Shown here: piece after piece, positions 43,913-52,546 of the stretch
How the letters are laid out: every line of letters starts with the position of its first letter
Numbering within the stretch: position 1 is the stretch's first letter
Source: Pacificispira spongiicola
GTDB taxonomy: Bacteria > Pseudomonadota > Alphaproteobacteria > UBA8366 > Aestuariispiraceae
Direction of reading: 5' to 3'
DNA: 64,000 bases
Assembly: GCF_012926505.1 (NCBI RefSeq)
Contig: NZ_JABBNT010000005.1
Coordinates: 310,001 to 374,000 of the forward strand
The notes under the pieces: generated by a model
The model's database searches: none
What the model was told of the DNA's origin: nothing
Seen by the model: the letters and a program-made list of their open reading frames with translations, nothing else
Translations under genes and position numbers: made by a program

Positions 43913-44748
43913 CCGACCCCGTTGACGCCGTGGCCGACCTTCCGCCCCTTAGAACCGTCATCGCCGAAAACGACCTCGCGGCCCGCAAATCACTGGGACA
44001 GAACTTCCTTCTGGACCTGAACCTGACGGCGAAGATCGCCCGGTCGGCGGGGGACCTTTCCACCGGTACCGTCGTTGAAATCGGCCCCGGCCCCGGTGGA
44101 TTGACTCGGGGATTGCTGGGCCAGGGGGCGGAACGCGTCGTTGCCGTGGAACGGGACGCGCGCTGCCATGTCGCACTGGCGCCCCTGGTCACCGCAGCTG
44201 CCGGTCGGTTGACCCTGATAGACGGCGACGCCCTGGACGTCGATGTGACGGAATTGGGCCCTGCCCCGATCCGCATCGTTGCCAACCTTCCCTACAATAT
44301 CGCAACGCCGTTGCTGATCGGCTGGTTGAAACAGGCGGACCGCATCGCTTCCATGACGTTGATGTTCCAAAAGGAAGTGGCGGATAGGATCGTCGCCGCC
44401 CCGGGCGAGAAGGCATTTTCCCGCCTATCGGTCCTGTGCAATTGGCGCTGCGATACGCGGATGGTCATGACCTTGCCGCCGCAGGCCTTTACACCGCCAC
44501 CGAAGGTATCCTCCGCCGTCGTGTCCCTGATCCCGAAAACCCCGGCACCGACCGCATGCAGCATGGCATCCTTGGAACGTGTCACTCAGGCCGCCTTCGG
44601 TCAGCGCCGGAAGATGTTGCGGGGGGCGCTGAAATCGATCACCACCGATCCGGAAGGCCTGCTGTCATCGGTCGGAATTGCCGCGACCAAGCGCGCCGAA
44701 GAACTGACCGTTTCGGAATTTGAGGCCCTCGCCAAAGCCATGGAATAG
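43909..44748 (+). CDS. rsmA: 16S rRNA dimethyladenosine transferase RsmA
   Basis: A 279-aa SAM-dependent methyltransferase (KsgA). The family start KSLGQNFLLDLNL, SAM-binding VVEIGPGPGGLTRGLL, and catalytic VANLPYNIATPLL are all visible, followed by the C-terminal helical domain with FGQRRKMLRGALK. It dimethylates two adenines near the 16S 3' end. It overlaps pdxA by 4 bp and closes the lpt-surA-pdxA run before a bidirectional terminator. Confidence 0.95.
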   Translation: MTDPVDAVADLPPLRTVIAENDLAARKSLGQNFLLDLNLTAKIARSAGDLSTGTVVEIGPGPGGLTRGLLGQGAERVVAVERDARCHVALAPLVTAAAGRLTLIDGDALDVDVTELGPAPIRIVANLPYNIATPLLIGWLKQADRIASMTLMFQKEVADRIVAAPGEKAFSRLSVLCNWRCDTRMVMTLPPQAFTPPPKVSSAVVSLIPKTPAPTACSMASLERVTQAAFGQRRKMLRGALKSITTDPEGLLSSVGIAATKRAEELTVSEFEALAKAME

Positions 44749-44758
44749 CGGATACGAA

Positions 44759-44783
44759 AACGGCGCCGCAGACCGGCGCCGTT
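44759..44783. terminator. Hairpin terminator between rsmA and recA
   Basis: AACGGCGCCG (44759-44768) and CGGCGCCGTT (44774-44783) form a 10-bp perfect stem with a 5-nt loop between the converging genes. On the minus strand it continues into TTTCGTAT, so it serves recA best; on the plus strand the T-run is weak. Confidence 0.8.
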
Positions 44784-44808
44784 CCCGCATTCGAAGAAAC
44801 AGACCGGA

Positions 44809-45909
44809 TCAGATGTCCGGCGCGTCTTCCGGGCCCAATTTGGACTCGTCCAACTCGCCATCGTCCGGCCCTTCCAGCATGACATTCGACAGGATGCCCG
44901 CCTTTTCCCGGATCGCGTTTTCGATCACATGCGCCACGTCCTTGTTTTCCGTCAGGAACCGTTTGGCGTTCTCGCGGCCCTGACCGATACGGTTGCCGTT
45001 ATGGGAGAACCAAGCCCCGGATTTCTCGACAATTCCCGCATTCACGCCGAGGTCCAGCAGTTCACCGGTTTTGGAGATGCCTTCGCCATACATGATGTCG
45101 AATTCGACCATGCGGAACGGCGGGGCAACCTTGTTCTTCACCACCTTCACGCGGGTCTGGTTGCCGACGACTTCGTCCTTGTCCTTGATCTGACCGATGC
45201 GACGGATATCGAGACGAACGGAGGCATAGAATTTCAGCGCATTGCCGCCGGTCGTCGTTTCCGGGCTGCCGAACATGACACCGATCTTCATGCGGATCTG
45301 GTTGATGAAGATGACGAGGCAATTGGACCGCTTGATCGACCCGGTCAGCTTTCGCAGCGCCTGACTCATCAGGCGGGCCTGCAGACCGACATGGCTGTCG
45401 CCCATTTCGCCTTCCAATTCCGCGCGCGGCACCAGCGCCGCGACGGAGTCGACGACCAGCACGTCGATCGCTCCGGACCGAACCAGCGTATCGGCGATTT
45501 CCAGCGCCTGTTCACCGGCATCCGGCTGCGAGATCAGCAATTCGTCGACATCGACGCCCAGCTTCCGCGCATAGACCGGGTCCAACGCATGTTCCGCATC
45601 GATGAAGGCGCAGGTTCCGCCAGTCTTCTGCGCTTCCGCAACGATATGCAGCGCCAGCGTCGTCTTCCCCGAACTTTCCGGACCGAAGACCTCGATAATT
45701 CGGCCCTTGGGCACGCCGCCGATACCGAGCGCGATGTCCAGGCCGAGCGACCCGGTCGGAATCGCCTCGATATCCAGCGAATGCTGCTGGCCGAGCTTCA
45801 TGATCGATCCTTTCCCGAAGGATCGTTCGATCTGGCCGAGGGCGGCCTCTAGGGCTTTTTGCTTATCCATGTCTTCCTTGCTCACCAGGCGCAGCGCAGT
45901 TTGCGTCAT
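44809..45909 (-). CDS. recA: Recombinase RecA
   Basis: A 366-aa RecA of normal length. Walker A is GPESSGKTT, with the Walker B region [12 protein letters not shown], loop [14 protein letters not shown], and the C-terminal acidic tail. It drives homologous recombination and LexA cleavage in the SOS response. ATG 45909 is the family start; the longer frame to 45984 passes through the promoter and a likely LexA box. It ends at a shared terminator. Confidence 0.97.
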   Translation of the reverse strand: MTQTALRLVSKEDMDKQKALEAALGQIERSFGKGSIMKLGQQHSLDIEAIPTGSLGLDIALGIGGVPKGRIIEVFGPESSGKTTLALHIVAEAQKTGGTCAFIDAEHALDPVYARKLGVDVDELLISQPDAGEQALEIADTLVRSGAIDVLVVDSVAALVPRAELEGEMGDSHVGLQARLMSQALRKLTGSIKRSNCLVIFINQIRMKIGVMFGSPETTTGGNALKFYASVRLDIRRIGQIKDKDEVVGNQTRVKVVKNKVAPPFRMVEFDIMYGEGISKTGELLDLGVNAGIVEKSGAWFSHNGNRIGQGRENAKRFLTENKDVAHVIENAIREKAGILSNVMLEGPDDGELDESKLGPEDAPDI

Positions 45910-45956
45910 CGTGTGGGTCCTTCCTGTCACAGCCACGTTGTCGATGCAACAGGAAC

Positions 45957-45984
45957 ACAGTACATGCTTTGTTCTTATTTTCAA
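45957..45984 (-). promoter_or_regulatory. recA promoter with LexA-type box
   Basis: GTACATGCTTTGTTC (45960-45974) fits the alphaproteobacterial LexA consensus GTTC-N7-GTTC with one half-site change. It lies in a candidate promoter read on the minus strand: -35 TTGAAA (45984-45979) and -10 TACTGT (45962-45957), spaced 16. This is about 50 bp before the recA start. Confidence 0.65.
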
Positions 45985-46127
45985 GTTCTATTTTTGATCT
46001 CATTTATGAATTTTTATTTCAACAGAAAAAGGAACCTTCGGCCCTTGAGCCACAAATTATCCGTCGATGTTCCGAATCATTCCGATGTCGCACCGAATCG
46101 GGCGAATCACCCGAATCGCATCGATCA

Positions 46128-48182
46128 TCAACCGTTACGAGTCGTGGCTTCGAGGGACGCGCGCACCCGGCGCGTCAACTGTTTCAAGGAAAATGGCTTC
46201 GACAGGAAGCTTACCGCCGGCAATTCGGCGACCTCCTTTGCCACCGACTCCCGCGTATATCCGGATATGCAGATCACCGGCAGGTCGGGCCGCGATTCCC
46301 GCGCCTCCCGTATCAGCGTCGCCCCGTCGACCTTCGGCATCACCATATCGGTGATCAGCAAGTCGAAGGACGCCGTTGCAAGGATTTCCAACGCGACCTC
46401 ACCGGTACGGGCTTCCGTGACTTCATAGCCCTTGGACCGCAAGGCCCGCGCGCTGAAAAGACGGACAGCATCTTCATCCTCCACCAGCAGGATACGTTCC
46501 CCGCCGGTATCGTCGTGTTCCACGGCTTCCCGGTCTTCCGCATCGACCCGGTCGGCGCGGTCGCCTTCCGTTTCGGTCGCGCGCGGCAGATACAGACTGA
46601 ATGTCGCCCCCTTCCCCAGACCTTCGGAATTCGCGGCGACGAAGCCCCCCATCTGGCTGACCGACCCATAGACCATGGCGAGCCCCAGACCGGTTCCCTG
46701 CCCGACTTCCTTGGTCGTATAAAAAGGTTCGAAGATATGGGACAGCACGTCCGGCTCCATGCCCATGCCGGTGTCGGACACGCTGATGCTGACATATTCG
46801 CCGGGCGGCATTACCTCTTCGCGCATTCGGTAGTGTCGTTCCGACACGAACTTGTCGGTCTGGATAATCAACCGCCCGCCCCGTTCCATCGCATCGCGGG
46901 CGTTAACGGCCAGGTTGATGATGACCTGTTCCAGTTGCCCACGGTCGCCGCGGATATGCCAAAGATCGCGACCGTGGATCATCGAAAGCTCGATATTCTC
47001 CCCCAACAATCGGCGCAGCAGGTTCGACAATTCCGCCAGTGTGTCTGTCACATCGACCAACTGGGACCGGATCGTCTGCTGCCGGGAAAAGGCAAGCAAT
47101 TGGCGCGTCAACCCCGCCGCGCGGTTCGCATTCTGCTGTATCTGCATGACATCCGCGAAGGACGGATCGCCCGGCTGGTGACGCTGCAGCAGAAGGTCGC
47201 AAAAGCCGATAATGGCGGTCAGCACATTGTTGAAATCATGCGCGATTCCGCCTGCCAACTGGCCGACCGCCTGCATCTTCTGGGATTGGGCGAACTGCTT
47301 TTCCAGCCGCTTTCGTTCGGTGGCGTCGATGGCATGCACGACGACGCCCGGGAGCCCGCGATCCGGCAACATGGTGCGGTTGGCATAGATCGTGACGATC
47401 CGTTCTTCCGCCCCACCCGCAATGCGCAGGTCAAGCGGTGGCGGTTGATGGGCGTCGCTGCCCAAGGCTCTCGTCGCGGACAAAAGCGACGCAATCCGCG
47501 ATGCGTCGTCCGGCGCAAACAGTGTTGCGAAATCCGTACCCGGATCGATGCTGCCCCCGAACAGATTGCGAAAGGCGGTATTCGTATCCCGAACGCGTCC
47601 TTCCGCATCCAGGATCAGCAATCCGAACGGCGCCCGGTCCAGCGCCCTGTTCAACAGGGCGACCCGCCGGTCCAGCATATCCGCCTGCCGTTGCCGGTCG
47701 GACACGTCCTGCAACACGAGCAGAACGGCCCCCCTATCGGTTATGGATTCGGCGATGCCATCGGACGGCCCCTCGATCCCGGTAGAAGAAACGCTGAGCC
47801 AGCGGGTCTCCTCCTCCCGGTCCTCGCGCCCGGGCATGGCGATAACCGGATCGGACGCCGCCACCGCTCTCCCGACGGCCCCCGCCACCGACGGATCCTC
47901 GGCCCTCATGATCAGCATGTCCATCGTATCGCGAATATCCCGGGTTCCCCCCAAGGCCTGAACGACCGACGCCAAACGCTGCGGCGGCTCCGCTTCGGAA
48001 AACAAGCCGGCGCCGTCGTCGCAGGTCAGCACACGCCCATCCGCGCCGATCGTAAGCACGGTGGCCTTGATCGCCCGATACGCCGCCAACATGTCGTGAC
48101 GGGTCCGCGCGACAGCCGCATCGATGGCGTCTTTCTGTGCCGCCTCATGGCGACCGCGAGAGAGGAAGGGCAAATCCACCAT
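46128..48182 (-). CDS. cckA: Cell-cycle hybrid histidine kinase CckA
   Basis: A 684-aa hybrid kinase. Two PAS-like regions lie at about residues 38-160 and 172-290. The HisKA segment [31 protein letters not shown] has H315. HATPase_c with N427, DTGMGM and GTGLGL follows, then a receiver with D612 and K662. The kinase core follows Caulobacter CckA almost word for word. CckA phosphorylates ChpT, hence CtrA and CpdR, controlling cell cycle and motility. Unlike textbook CckA I see no N-terminal membrane segments. It overlaps the flhB stop (TAATG) at the end of a flagellar unit. Confidence 0.9.
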   Translation of the reverse strand: MVDLPFLSRGRHEAAQKDAIDAAVARTRHDMLAAYRAIKATVLTIGADGRVLTCDDGAGLFSEAEPPQRLASVVQALGGTRDIRDTMDMLIMRAEDPSVAGAVGRAVAASDPVIAMPGREDREEETRWLSVSSTGIEGPSDGIAESITDRGAVLLVLQDVSDRQRQADMLDRRVALLNRALDRAPFGLLILDAEGRVRDTNTAFRNLFGGSIDPGTDFATLFAPDDASRIASLLSATRALGSDAHQPPPLDLRIAGGAEERIVTIYANRTMLPDRGLPGVVVHAIDATERKRLEKQFAQSQKMQAVGQLAGGIAHDFNNVLTAIIGFCDLLLQRHQPGDPSFADVMQIQQNANRAAGLTRQLLAFSRQQTIRSQLVDVTDTLAELSNLLRRLLGENIELSMIHGRDLWHIRGDRGQLEQVIINLAVNARDAMERGGRLIIQTDKFVSERHYRMREEVMPPGEYVSISVSDTGMGMEPDVLSHIFEPFYTTKEVGQGTGLGLAMVYGSVSQMGGFVAANSEGLGKGATFSLYLPRATETEGDRADRVDAEDREAVEHDDTGGERILLVEDEDAVRLFSARALRSKGYEVTEARTGEVALEILATASFDLLITDMVMPKVDGATLIREARESRPDLPVICISGYTRESVAKEVAELPAVSFLSKPFSLKQLTRRVRASLEATTRNG

Positions 48183-49255
48183 TACTGCGTCTTCCGGCCT
48201 TTCAAGTTGAAGACGTAGGATATGACCTTCGCCACGGCTTCGTAATGTTCCGGCGGCACTTCCTGATCGATGTCGACCGTGGCGTACAGCGCCCGCGCCA
48301 GGGGCGGGTTTTCGACAATCGTGATCTCATGTTCCTCCGCCACCTCACGAATCCGGAAAGCAATATTGTCCTGACCCTTGGCGACCAGGACCGGAGCTTC
48401 CATCGTTTCCGGCTTGTAGGTGAGCGCGACCGCGAAATGCGTCGGGTTTGTAATGACGACATCGGCATTGGGCACCGCCTGCATCATGCGTTCGCGGGCG
48501 CGCTGCATGCGGATTTGGCGCAGACGCCCCTTGATCTGCGGGTCCCCTTCCGTGTTCTTGAATTCTTCCTTCACTTCCTGCTTCGTCATGCGCAGCTGCT
48601 TGATATGCTGCATACGCTGAAAAATGACATCCGCCCCGGCGATGATGAACAGGATGGTCAGAATCCCGATAAACACCCGAATCATCAAGGTTTCGATCTC
48701 GTGTAGGATTTCCGACACTTCCAGTGTCGGAAGGATGTCCAGCCGCCCCATTTCCGGCATCAGCAACGCCACGCCGATCGCCCCGACGACAACGATCTTC
48801 AGCATCCCCTTCAGGAATTCGACCATCTGCTTCATCGAGAAAATGCGCTGAAGCCCCTTCATCGGGGAAATCTTATTCAATTCCGGTTGCAACGGTTTGG
48901 TCGCAACGTTGAAGCCTGTCTGGGATGCCGCGCCGACGATGGCCAACACGACAAAGACCGTCATCGGGAACAGCATGATGATCGCGACTTCGTAAATCAG
49001 CGAGGACATGACCTGCCCCAAGCCGCCGTAATCGGTAAGAAGTTGGTCCGGCCTTTCCAGAAACGCCCGGAAAATGCGGCTCAACTCCTCCATCGTCGTC
49101 GGAAAGACGAGTGCGATCATAATCCCGGTACCGAACAGCAATATCCAGGTGTTGACCTCTCGGCTGACGGCGACTTGCCCCTTATCGCGCGCTTCGCGCA
49201 GCCGTTTCGCAGTCGGCTCTTCTGTTTTTTGTGAGTCGTCCGGTTGGTCAGACAT
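48182..49255 (-). CDS. flhB: Flagellar export switch protein FlhB
   Basis: A 357-aa export-apparatus protein. A charged N-terminus precedes four membrane segments (about 35-53, 88-110, 152-167, 190-210) and a cytoplasmic domain with the autocleavage site NPTH at N270-H273 (DVVITNPTHFAVALTY). Cleavage switches export from rod/hook to filament substrates. It follows fliR by 26 bp and overlaps cckA by one base pair region at the stop, in the unit flgB-flgC-fliE-fliQ-fliR-flhB-cckA. Confidence 0.95.
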   Translation of the reverse strand: MSDQPDDSQKTEEPTAKRLREARDKGQVAVSREVNTWILLFGTGIMIALVFPTTMEELSRIFRAFLERPDQLLTDYGGLGQVMSSLIYEVAIIMLFPMTVFVVLAIVGAASQTGFNVATKPLQPELNKISPMKGLQRIFSMKQMVEFLKGMLKIVVVGAIGVALLMPEMGRLDILPTLEVSEILHEIETLMIRVFIGILTILFIIAGADVIFQRMQHIKQLRMTKQEVKEEFKNTEGDPQIKGRLRQIRMQRARERMMQAVPNADVVITNPTHFAVALTYKPETMEAPVLVAKGQDNIAFRIREVAEEHEITIVENPPLARALYATVDIDQEVPPEHYEAVAKVISYVFNLKGRKTQ

Positions 49256-49281
49256 CTCTCGTCACCGTGCCCCGTTTCCGC

Positions 49282-50043
49282 CTAGTACGGCAGGAACTGG
49301 ATAATGAATTCCCGATAGTTGGTCAGGAACCATATCATCATCCCGCTCATCGTCGTCATCAATAGGAACAGACCGATCATGATCTGCAGCGGCATGGCGA
49401 TGAAGAACACCTGCATTTGCGGCATCAGGCGCGCCAGCAGCCCCAACAGGACAAAGAACATCAGGGCCACGACGACAATGGGGGACGCCATTTGAAACCC
49501 AAGCTTGAACATATCCGCCGTGGTCCGTGCCAGAACGTCCGACATGTCGCCCACCATGGGGAATTCGCCCGGTTTGAACAGCGTGTAGCTTTCCACGACA
49601 GCGCGGATCAACAGATGATGCGCATCGGTCACGAACAACAGCAGCAACCCGAACATCGACAGGAAGATCGATATCAGGGCGCCCTGATCGGCCGCCAACG
49701 GGTTGAAGATCATCGCGCTGGCCAACCCGCTGGTGAAACTATAAATCGACCCGGCGACGGACAGCGCCATGAACATGATGCGCGCGGCCGTGCCGATGAA
49801 CAGACCGATCAGGATTTCGATAAACAGCAGTCGCAACATCCCCGGCAGATCCGGCGGCAGCGTCGGAATCACGGGTTCGACCGCCGGCGACACGACAATC
49901 GACAGCACAACCGCAAAGGCAAGCCGTGCACGCGGGTTCAGGAACGACTCCCCAATTGTCGGCAGGATCACAAAGGCGCTGCCGACCCTGGCGAAGACCA
50001 TGAAAACGGTGAAGACCTCTGCGGAAAGGACGGCGTTCAGCAT
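49282..50043 (-). CDS. fliR: Flagellar export gate protein FliR
   Basis: A 253-aa polytopic protein with six or so membrane segments. Family parts are VFARVGSAFVILPTIGESFLNPRARLAFAVVLS near the N-terminus and LGLLARLMPQMQVFFIAMPLQIMIGLFLL near the C-terminus. With FliP and FliQ it forms the export gate. ATG 50043 lies 4 bp after the fliQ stop, indicating coupling; a 7-residue upstream extension is possible but overlaps fliQ. Confidence 0.93.
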   Translation of the reverse strand: MLNAVLSAEVFTVFMVFARVGSAFVILPTIGESFLNPRARLAFAVVLSIVVSPAVEPVIPTLPPDLPGMLRLLFIEILIGLFIGTAARIMFMALSVAGSIYSFTSGLASAMIFNPLAADQGALISIFLSMFGLLLLFVTDAHHLLIRAVVESYTLFKPGEFPMVGDMSDVLARTTADMFKLGFQMASPIVVVALMFFVLLGLLARLMPQMQVFFIAMPLQIMIGLFLLMTTMSGMMIWFLTNYREFIIQFLPY

Positions 50044-50047
50044 CCCC

Positions 50048-50314
50048 CTATCCGATCGCCACAATCTTATCCATCAGATAGTAAGTAAGGTCCTGCAGGT
50101 GGCTGAGCATAAACGGAATCAAAGCCAGCATGGACAGGAAGATGACGATGATCTTCGGCACGAAGGTCAATGTGACCTCCTGAATCTGTGTCAGGGCCTG
50201 GATGATCGCGATGGCGAGACCGACGAAAAGCCCGATCAGCATCAACGGGCTTGCGGTGATCAACAGCGCGTAAACAGCCTCCCGCGCGATGTCGAGTGCC
50301 TGAGCTTCGTTCAT
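50048..50314 (-). CDS. fliQ: Flagellar export gate protein FliQ
   Basis: An 88-aa protein, full length for FliQ, with two membrane hairpin segments (LLITASPLMLIGLFVGLAIAI and FVPKIIVIFLSMLALIPFML). The LTQIQEVTLTFVPK loop is the family hallmark. It forms the helical export gate with FliP and FliR. It lies between fliE (122-bp gap) and fliR (4-bp gap). Confidence 0.95.
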   Translation of the reverse strand: MNEAQALDIAREAVYALLITASPLMLIGLFVGLAIAIIQALTQIQEVTLTFVPKIIVIFLSMLALIPFMLSHLQDLTYYLMDKIVAIG

Positions 50315-50436
50315 CGGTTCCCTCTTGGGCCCGAGTTCCGACCGGCATGGCCCCTACTCGGACCGTAACTCTACACGATTCCAGAAGTTGGAAAGACGGG
50401 TTTGGCCTTCTTGGAGAACCGATCCGTCAACGCCGA

Positions 50437-50757
50437 TCAAATCGGCATGCGCAGGATTTCCTGATAGGCGGAAATCACGCGGTCGCGCACCGTCACAACG
50501 GTATTCAGGGTCGATTCCGCTTCGGCCAGCGCGGTCACCACCTCGGTAACCGTTGCCTGCCCGGCCATCGCCTTGGCGGAAAGATCTTCCGCCCGATGGT
50601 TCGCATCGATGGCATCTTTTGCCGCGCCCCGGACGAGGTCGACAAAACTGGACCCGCTGGACGCGGTATCTTCCGCCGTCGTGCCCGTCTTGAACACACG
50701 GTCCCCACCGGCATTCGCACGGTAGGCAGCGGCGGCGCTCATCGGATCCATTGCCAT
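50437..50757 (-). CDS. fliE: Flagellar hook-basal body protein FliE
   Basis: A 106-aa small helical protein. The C-terminal signature EVVTALAEAESTLNTVVTVRDRVISAYQEILRMPI is that of FliE, which joins the MS ring to the rod. The N-terminal 40 residues are disordered-looking, as usual. It lies between flgC and fliQ. A 109-bp gap before it holds two small hairpins just after the flgC stop. Confidence 0.93.
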   Translation of the reverse strand: MAMDPMSAAAAYRANAGGDRVFKTGTTAEDTASSGSSFVDLVRGAAKDAIDANHRAEDLSAKAMAGQATVTEVVTALAEAESTLNTVVTVRDRVISAYQEILRMPI

Positions 50758-50839
50758 CGTCTCTCTCCTACTTCCTCACCTCCGTCTGGGGAGGTCCCCT
50801 TCTTATACAGGATTGGACCGGGTCTCTCCAACCGATCCG

Positions 50840-50868
50840 TTCCCTTAAGGGGAATCCCTGACGGGATT
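50840..50868 (-). promoter_or_regulatory. Two adjacent small hairpins between flgC and fliE
   Basis: AATCCC-TGAC-GGGATT (50853-50868) and TTCCC-TTAAG-GGGAA (50840-50854) abut each other directly after the flgC coding end. They lack a T-tract and may mark an RNA processing or attenuation point within the operon. Confidence 0.4.
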
Positions 50869-51277
50869 AGCGCAGGATGCTCACCGTTTGGGCGTGCATG
50901 CTCTTCGCCGTTTCAATCATGCGCAGGTTGGCCTGGTAGCTCCGGCTTGCCTCGCGCATGTCCATCGTCTCGATCAGTGTACTCACATTCGGCAGCATCA
51001 CGTAACCGTCTTCGTTCGCCGCCGGATGCGACGGATCGTACTGCAGATCGAATTCACTGGGATCTTCACCGATTTCCCGAACCCGAACAACATCCGCCTG
51101 AAGCGCCTCGTCCAATCGGTTCTGGAAGGTGATAACCTTGCGCCGGTACGGATCGCCGCCGGGCGTGTCTGCCACGGAATCGGCGTTGGCGATGTTTTCC
51201 GAAATGACGCGCAGACGCAGGCCCTGGGCACGCATGCCCGACCCGGCGATAAACATTGAAGCGCGAAAATCATCCAT
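50867..51277 (-). CDS. flgC: Flagellar proximal rod protein FlgC
   Basis: A 136-aa rod protein. The N-terminal SGMRAQGLRLRVISENIANADSVADTPGGDPYRRKVITF and C-terminal MREASRSYQANLRMIETAKSM segments are the FlgC signature. It is assembled in the rod after FlgB. It is the second gene of the minus-strand flagellar unit, 36 bp after flgB. Start ATG 51277 follows AGGAGACGG. Confidence 0.95.
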   Translation of the reverse strand: MDDFRASMFIAGSGMRAQGLRLRVISENIANADSVADTPGGDPYRRKVITFQNRLDEALQADVVRVREIGEDPSEFDLQYDPSHPAANEDGYVMLPNVSTLIETMDMREASRSYQANLRMIETAKSMHAQTVSILR

Positions 51278-51313
51278 TGTCCGTCTCCTTCAGTCCTGTC
51301 TTTGCGACGATGC

Positions 51314-51724
51314 TTAGCCGCCGCTACCGCTGCCCAAGGCCGCCTTATGCAAGGCCATGTACTTGCGGTAGATACCGGTCGCGAGGTTGTAGTCTTCCGT
51401 CGTTTCGGTGAGCTTCATCATCTGCTCTTCCAGAACGACGCTGTTCCCGTCCACCGAGGTTTCGTAGACCTTGTCCGCATCCGATTCCTCGAACCGTGCC
51501 GTGCTGTCCGGCAACGCGACATGCATCGGGGAACTGACGGCAAGGGAGACGCTACGGTCCTGACGGGCCATGGCATCCGTGAATTTCAGGGGGGCGAGAT
51601 CCTTGGCGTGGTAGCTGGGCGTGTCCGCGTTCGCGACGTTCTGCGACAGGACCCGCTGACGCTGACCCAGCCAGGACATCTTTTCCGACATCATACCAAA
51701 CAGCACGGTGTTTCCGAGCGACAT
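51314..51724 (-). CDS. flgB: Flagellar proximal rod protein FlgB
   Basis: A 136-aa rod protein (LFGMMSEKMSWLGQRQRVLSQNVANADTPSYHAKDL signature). The C-terminal segment EEQMMKLTETTEDYNLATGIYRKYMALHKAALG is typical of FlgB. It starts the minus-strand flagellar unit, 76 bp after a consensus sigma-54 promoter. ATG 51724 is preceded by AGAGAGGAAC; a longer frame from 51790 is rejected as it runs into the promoter region. Confidence 0.94.
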   Translation of the reverse strand: MSLGNTVLFGMMSEKMSWLGQRQRVLSQNVANADTPSYHAKDLAPLKFTDAMARQDRSVSLAVSSPMHVALPDSTARFEESDADKVYETSVDGNSVVLEEQMMKLTETTEDYNLATGIYRKYMALHKAALGSGSGG

Positions 51725-51799
51725 GGGACTGTTCCTCTCTCCATTCTCCACTGTCACCGATCGGTCTCTCCTCCGATTGGCCGGTGACATCCGAACAAA

Positions 51800-51815
51800 A
51801 GCAAACGCCGTGCCA
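51800..51815 (-). promoter_or_regulatory. Sigma-54 promoter before flgB
   Basis: Read on the minus strand, TGGCACG-GCGT-TTGCT matches the -24/-12 consensus perfectly, including GG and GC ten bases apart. It lies 76 bp upstream of the flgB start and should drive flgB through cckA. Confidence 0.88.
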
Positions 51816-51997
51816 ACTTTATTTCGCCATGCGATTCGGCGGAAGGCAGCCTGCCAATGTCATGTCTAACCTGTCATGATTTACTGAATTTTCAAAAGGT
51901 TATTATTTACTCAATTCTTCACAGATTCCTATTTCACCTAATTTTACTGAAAAAATACAGCGAACGCGTGACGGGTTAAGGAAACACATCAAATTGA

Positions 51998-52012
51998 TTA
52001 AACGAATTTTAA
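51998..52012 (+). promoter_or_regulatory. CtrA-type binding site TTAA-N7-TTAA
   Basis: TTAA-ACGAATT-TTAA is an exact match to the TTAA-N7-TTAA CtrA consensus. It lies 74 bp before the FlhB-like gene and in the same gap as the flgB promoter. The local AT-richness raises the chance of a random match. Confidence 0.6.
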
Positions 52013-52085
52013 GAAATTTTCCGTAATACATTGAATTCGAACGGAATATCTGAAATACAATTCCGTGCTTCAGCAAGGAACGGCA

Positions 52086-52433
52086 ATGGCAAGATCACAG
52101 CCGCCAGACGAAAAACGATCCGCAACGTCGGAAGAGTCCGACCGGACCGGTCCGCCGGAAAAAGTTGCCGTCGCCCTTTCTTACAAGCCGCAAAGCGCCG
52201 ACACAGCGCCGACAGTCAGCGCGAGCGGCCGCGGCTATCTCGCTGAAAGAATTATCGAATTGGCGGAGGAGATGGACATTCCCATTCGCGCCGATTCCGA
52301 CCTGGTTGAGATCCTTGCCGCGACGGAAGTGGGGGAGGAAATTCCCGTTGAGGCCTTCATCGCGGTGGCGGAAATCCTTCGCTACGTCTACGCTTTGAAC
52401 GGTCAGCAGGCGCCTCGGTTCGACGAGGACTGA
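52086..52433 (+). CDS. Stand-alone FlhB C-terminal-domain paralogue (FlhB2/FlhX type)
   Basis: A 115-aa cytoplasmic protein. After a charged N-terminus of about 32 residues, VAVALSYKPQSADTAPTVSASGRGYLAERIIELAEE corresponds to the FlhB segment right after its cleavage site. The rest (PIRADSDLVEILAATEVGEEIPVEAFIAVAEILRYVY) follows FlhB to the end. NPTH and membrane segments are absent. Small FlhB homologues can substitute for the cleaved FlhB fragment in export. ATG 52086 follows AAGGA. It leads the fliO-fliP unit behind a CtrA-type site. Confidence 0.88.
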   Translation: MARSQPPDEKRSATSEESDRTGPPEKVAVALSYKPQSADTAPTVSASGRGYLAERIIELAEEMDIPIRADSDLVEILAATEVGEEIPVEAFIAVAEILRYVYALNGQQAPRFDED

Positions 52434-52546
52434 ACGCCCGCAACACGGTCTTTCATGAAGACGGTTGTTCACGAAGCGCGGCGCTTCCCACGGGGCCACA
52501 CTCTCGGCTTCGGTCTTGGCGCTCAAACGGGGGTCCGGGTTCGGAT

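Larger units (their letters stand above)
51725..52085. other. Divergent control region between flgB and the FlhB-like gene
   Basis: These 361 bp without a gene contain a sigma-54 promoter facing flgB, a CtrA-type site facing the FlhB-like gene, and an unusually AT-rich stretch (about 51.87-52.03 kb). In it ATTTACT[GC]AATT occurs twice, 26 bp apart (51879 and 51905). No other coding frame is credible. Confidence 0.7.

Noticed and set aside
45969-48218. 749-codon open frame on the plus strand opposite cckA
   Set aside because: It mirrors cckA, whose kinase and receiver motifs are unmistakable; the translation has no recognisable fold.
51870-52030. AT-rich stretch as a possible origin of replication or foreign insert
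   Set aside because: It is only about 160 bp, carries flagellar promoter elements, and shows no DnaA-box cluster or insertion borders that I could see.
52086-52433. flhB pseudogene fragment
   Set aside because: The gene is intact, has its own ribosome site and start, and belongs to a recognised class of small FlhB homologues.
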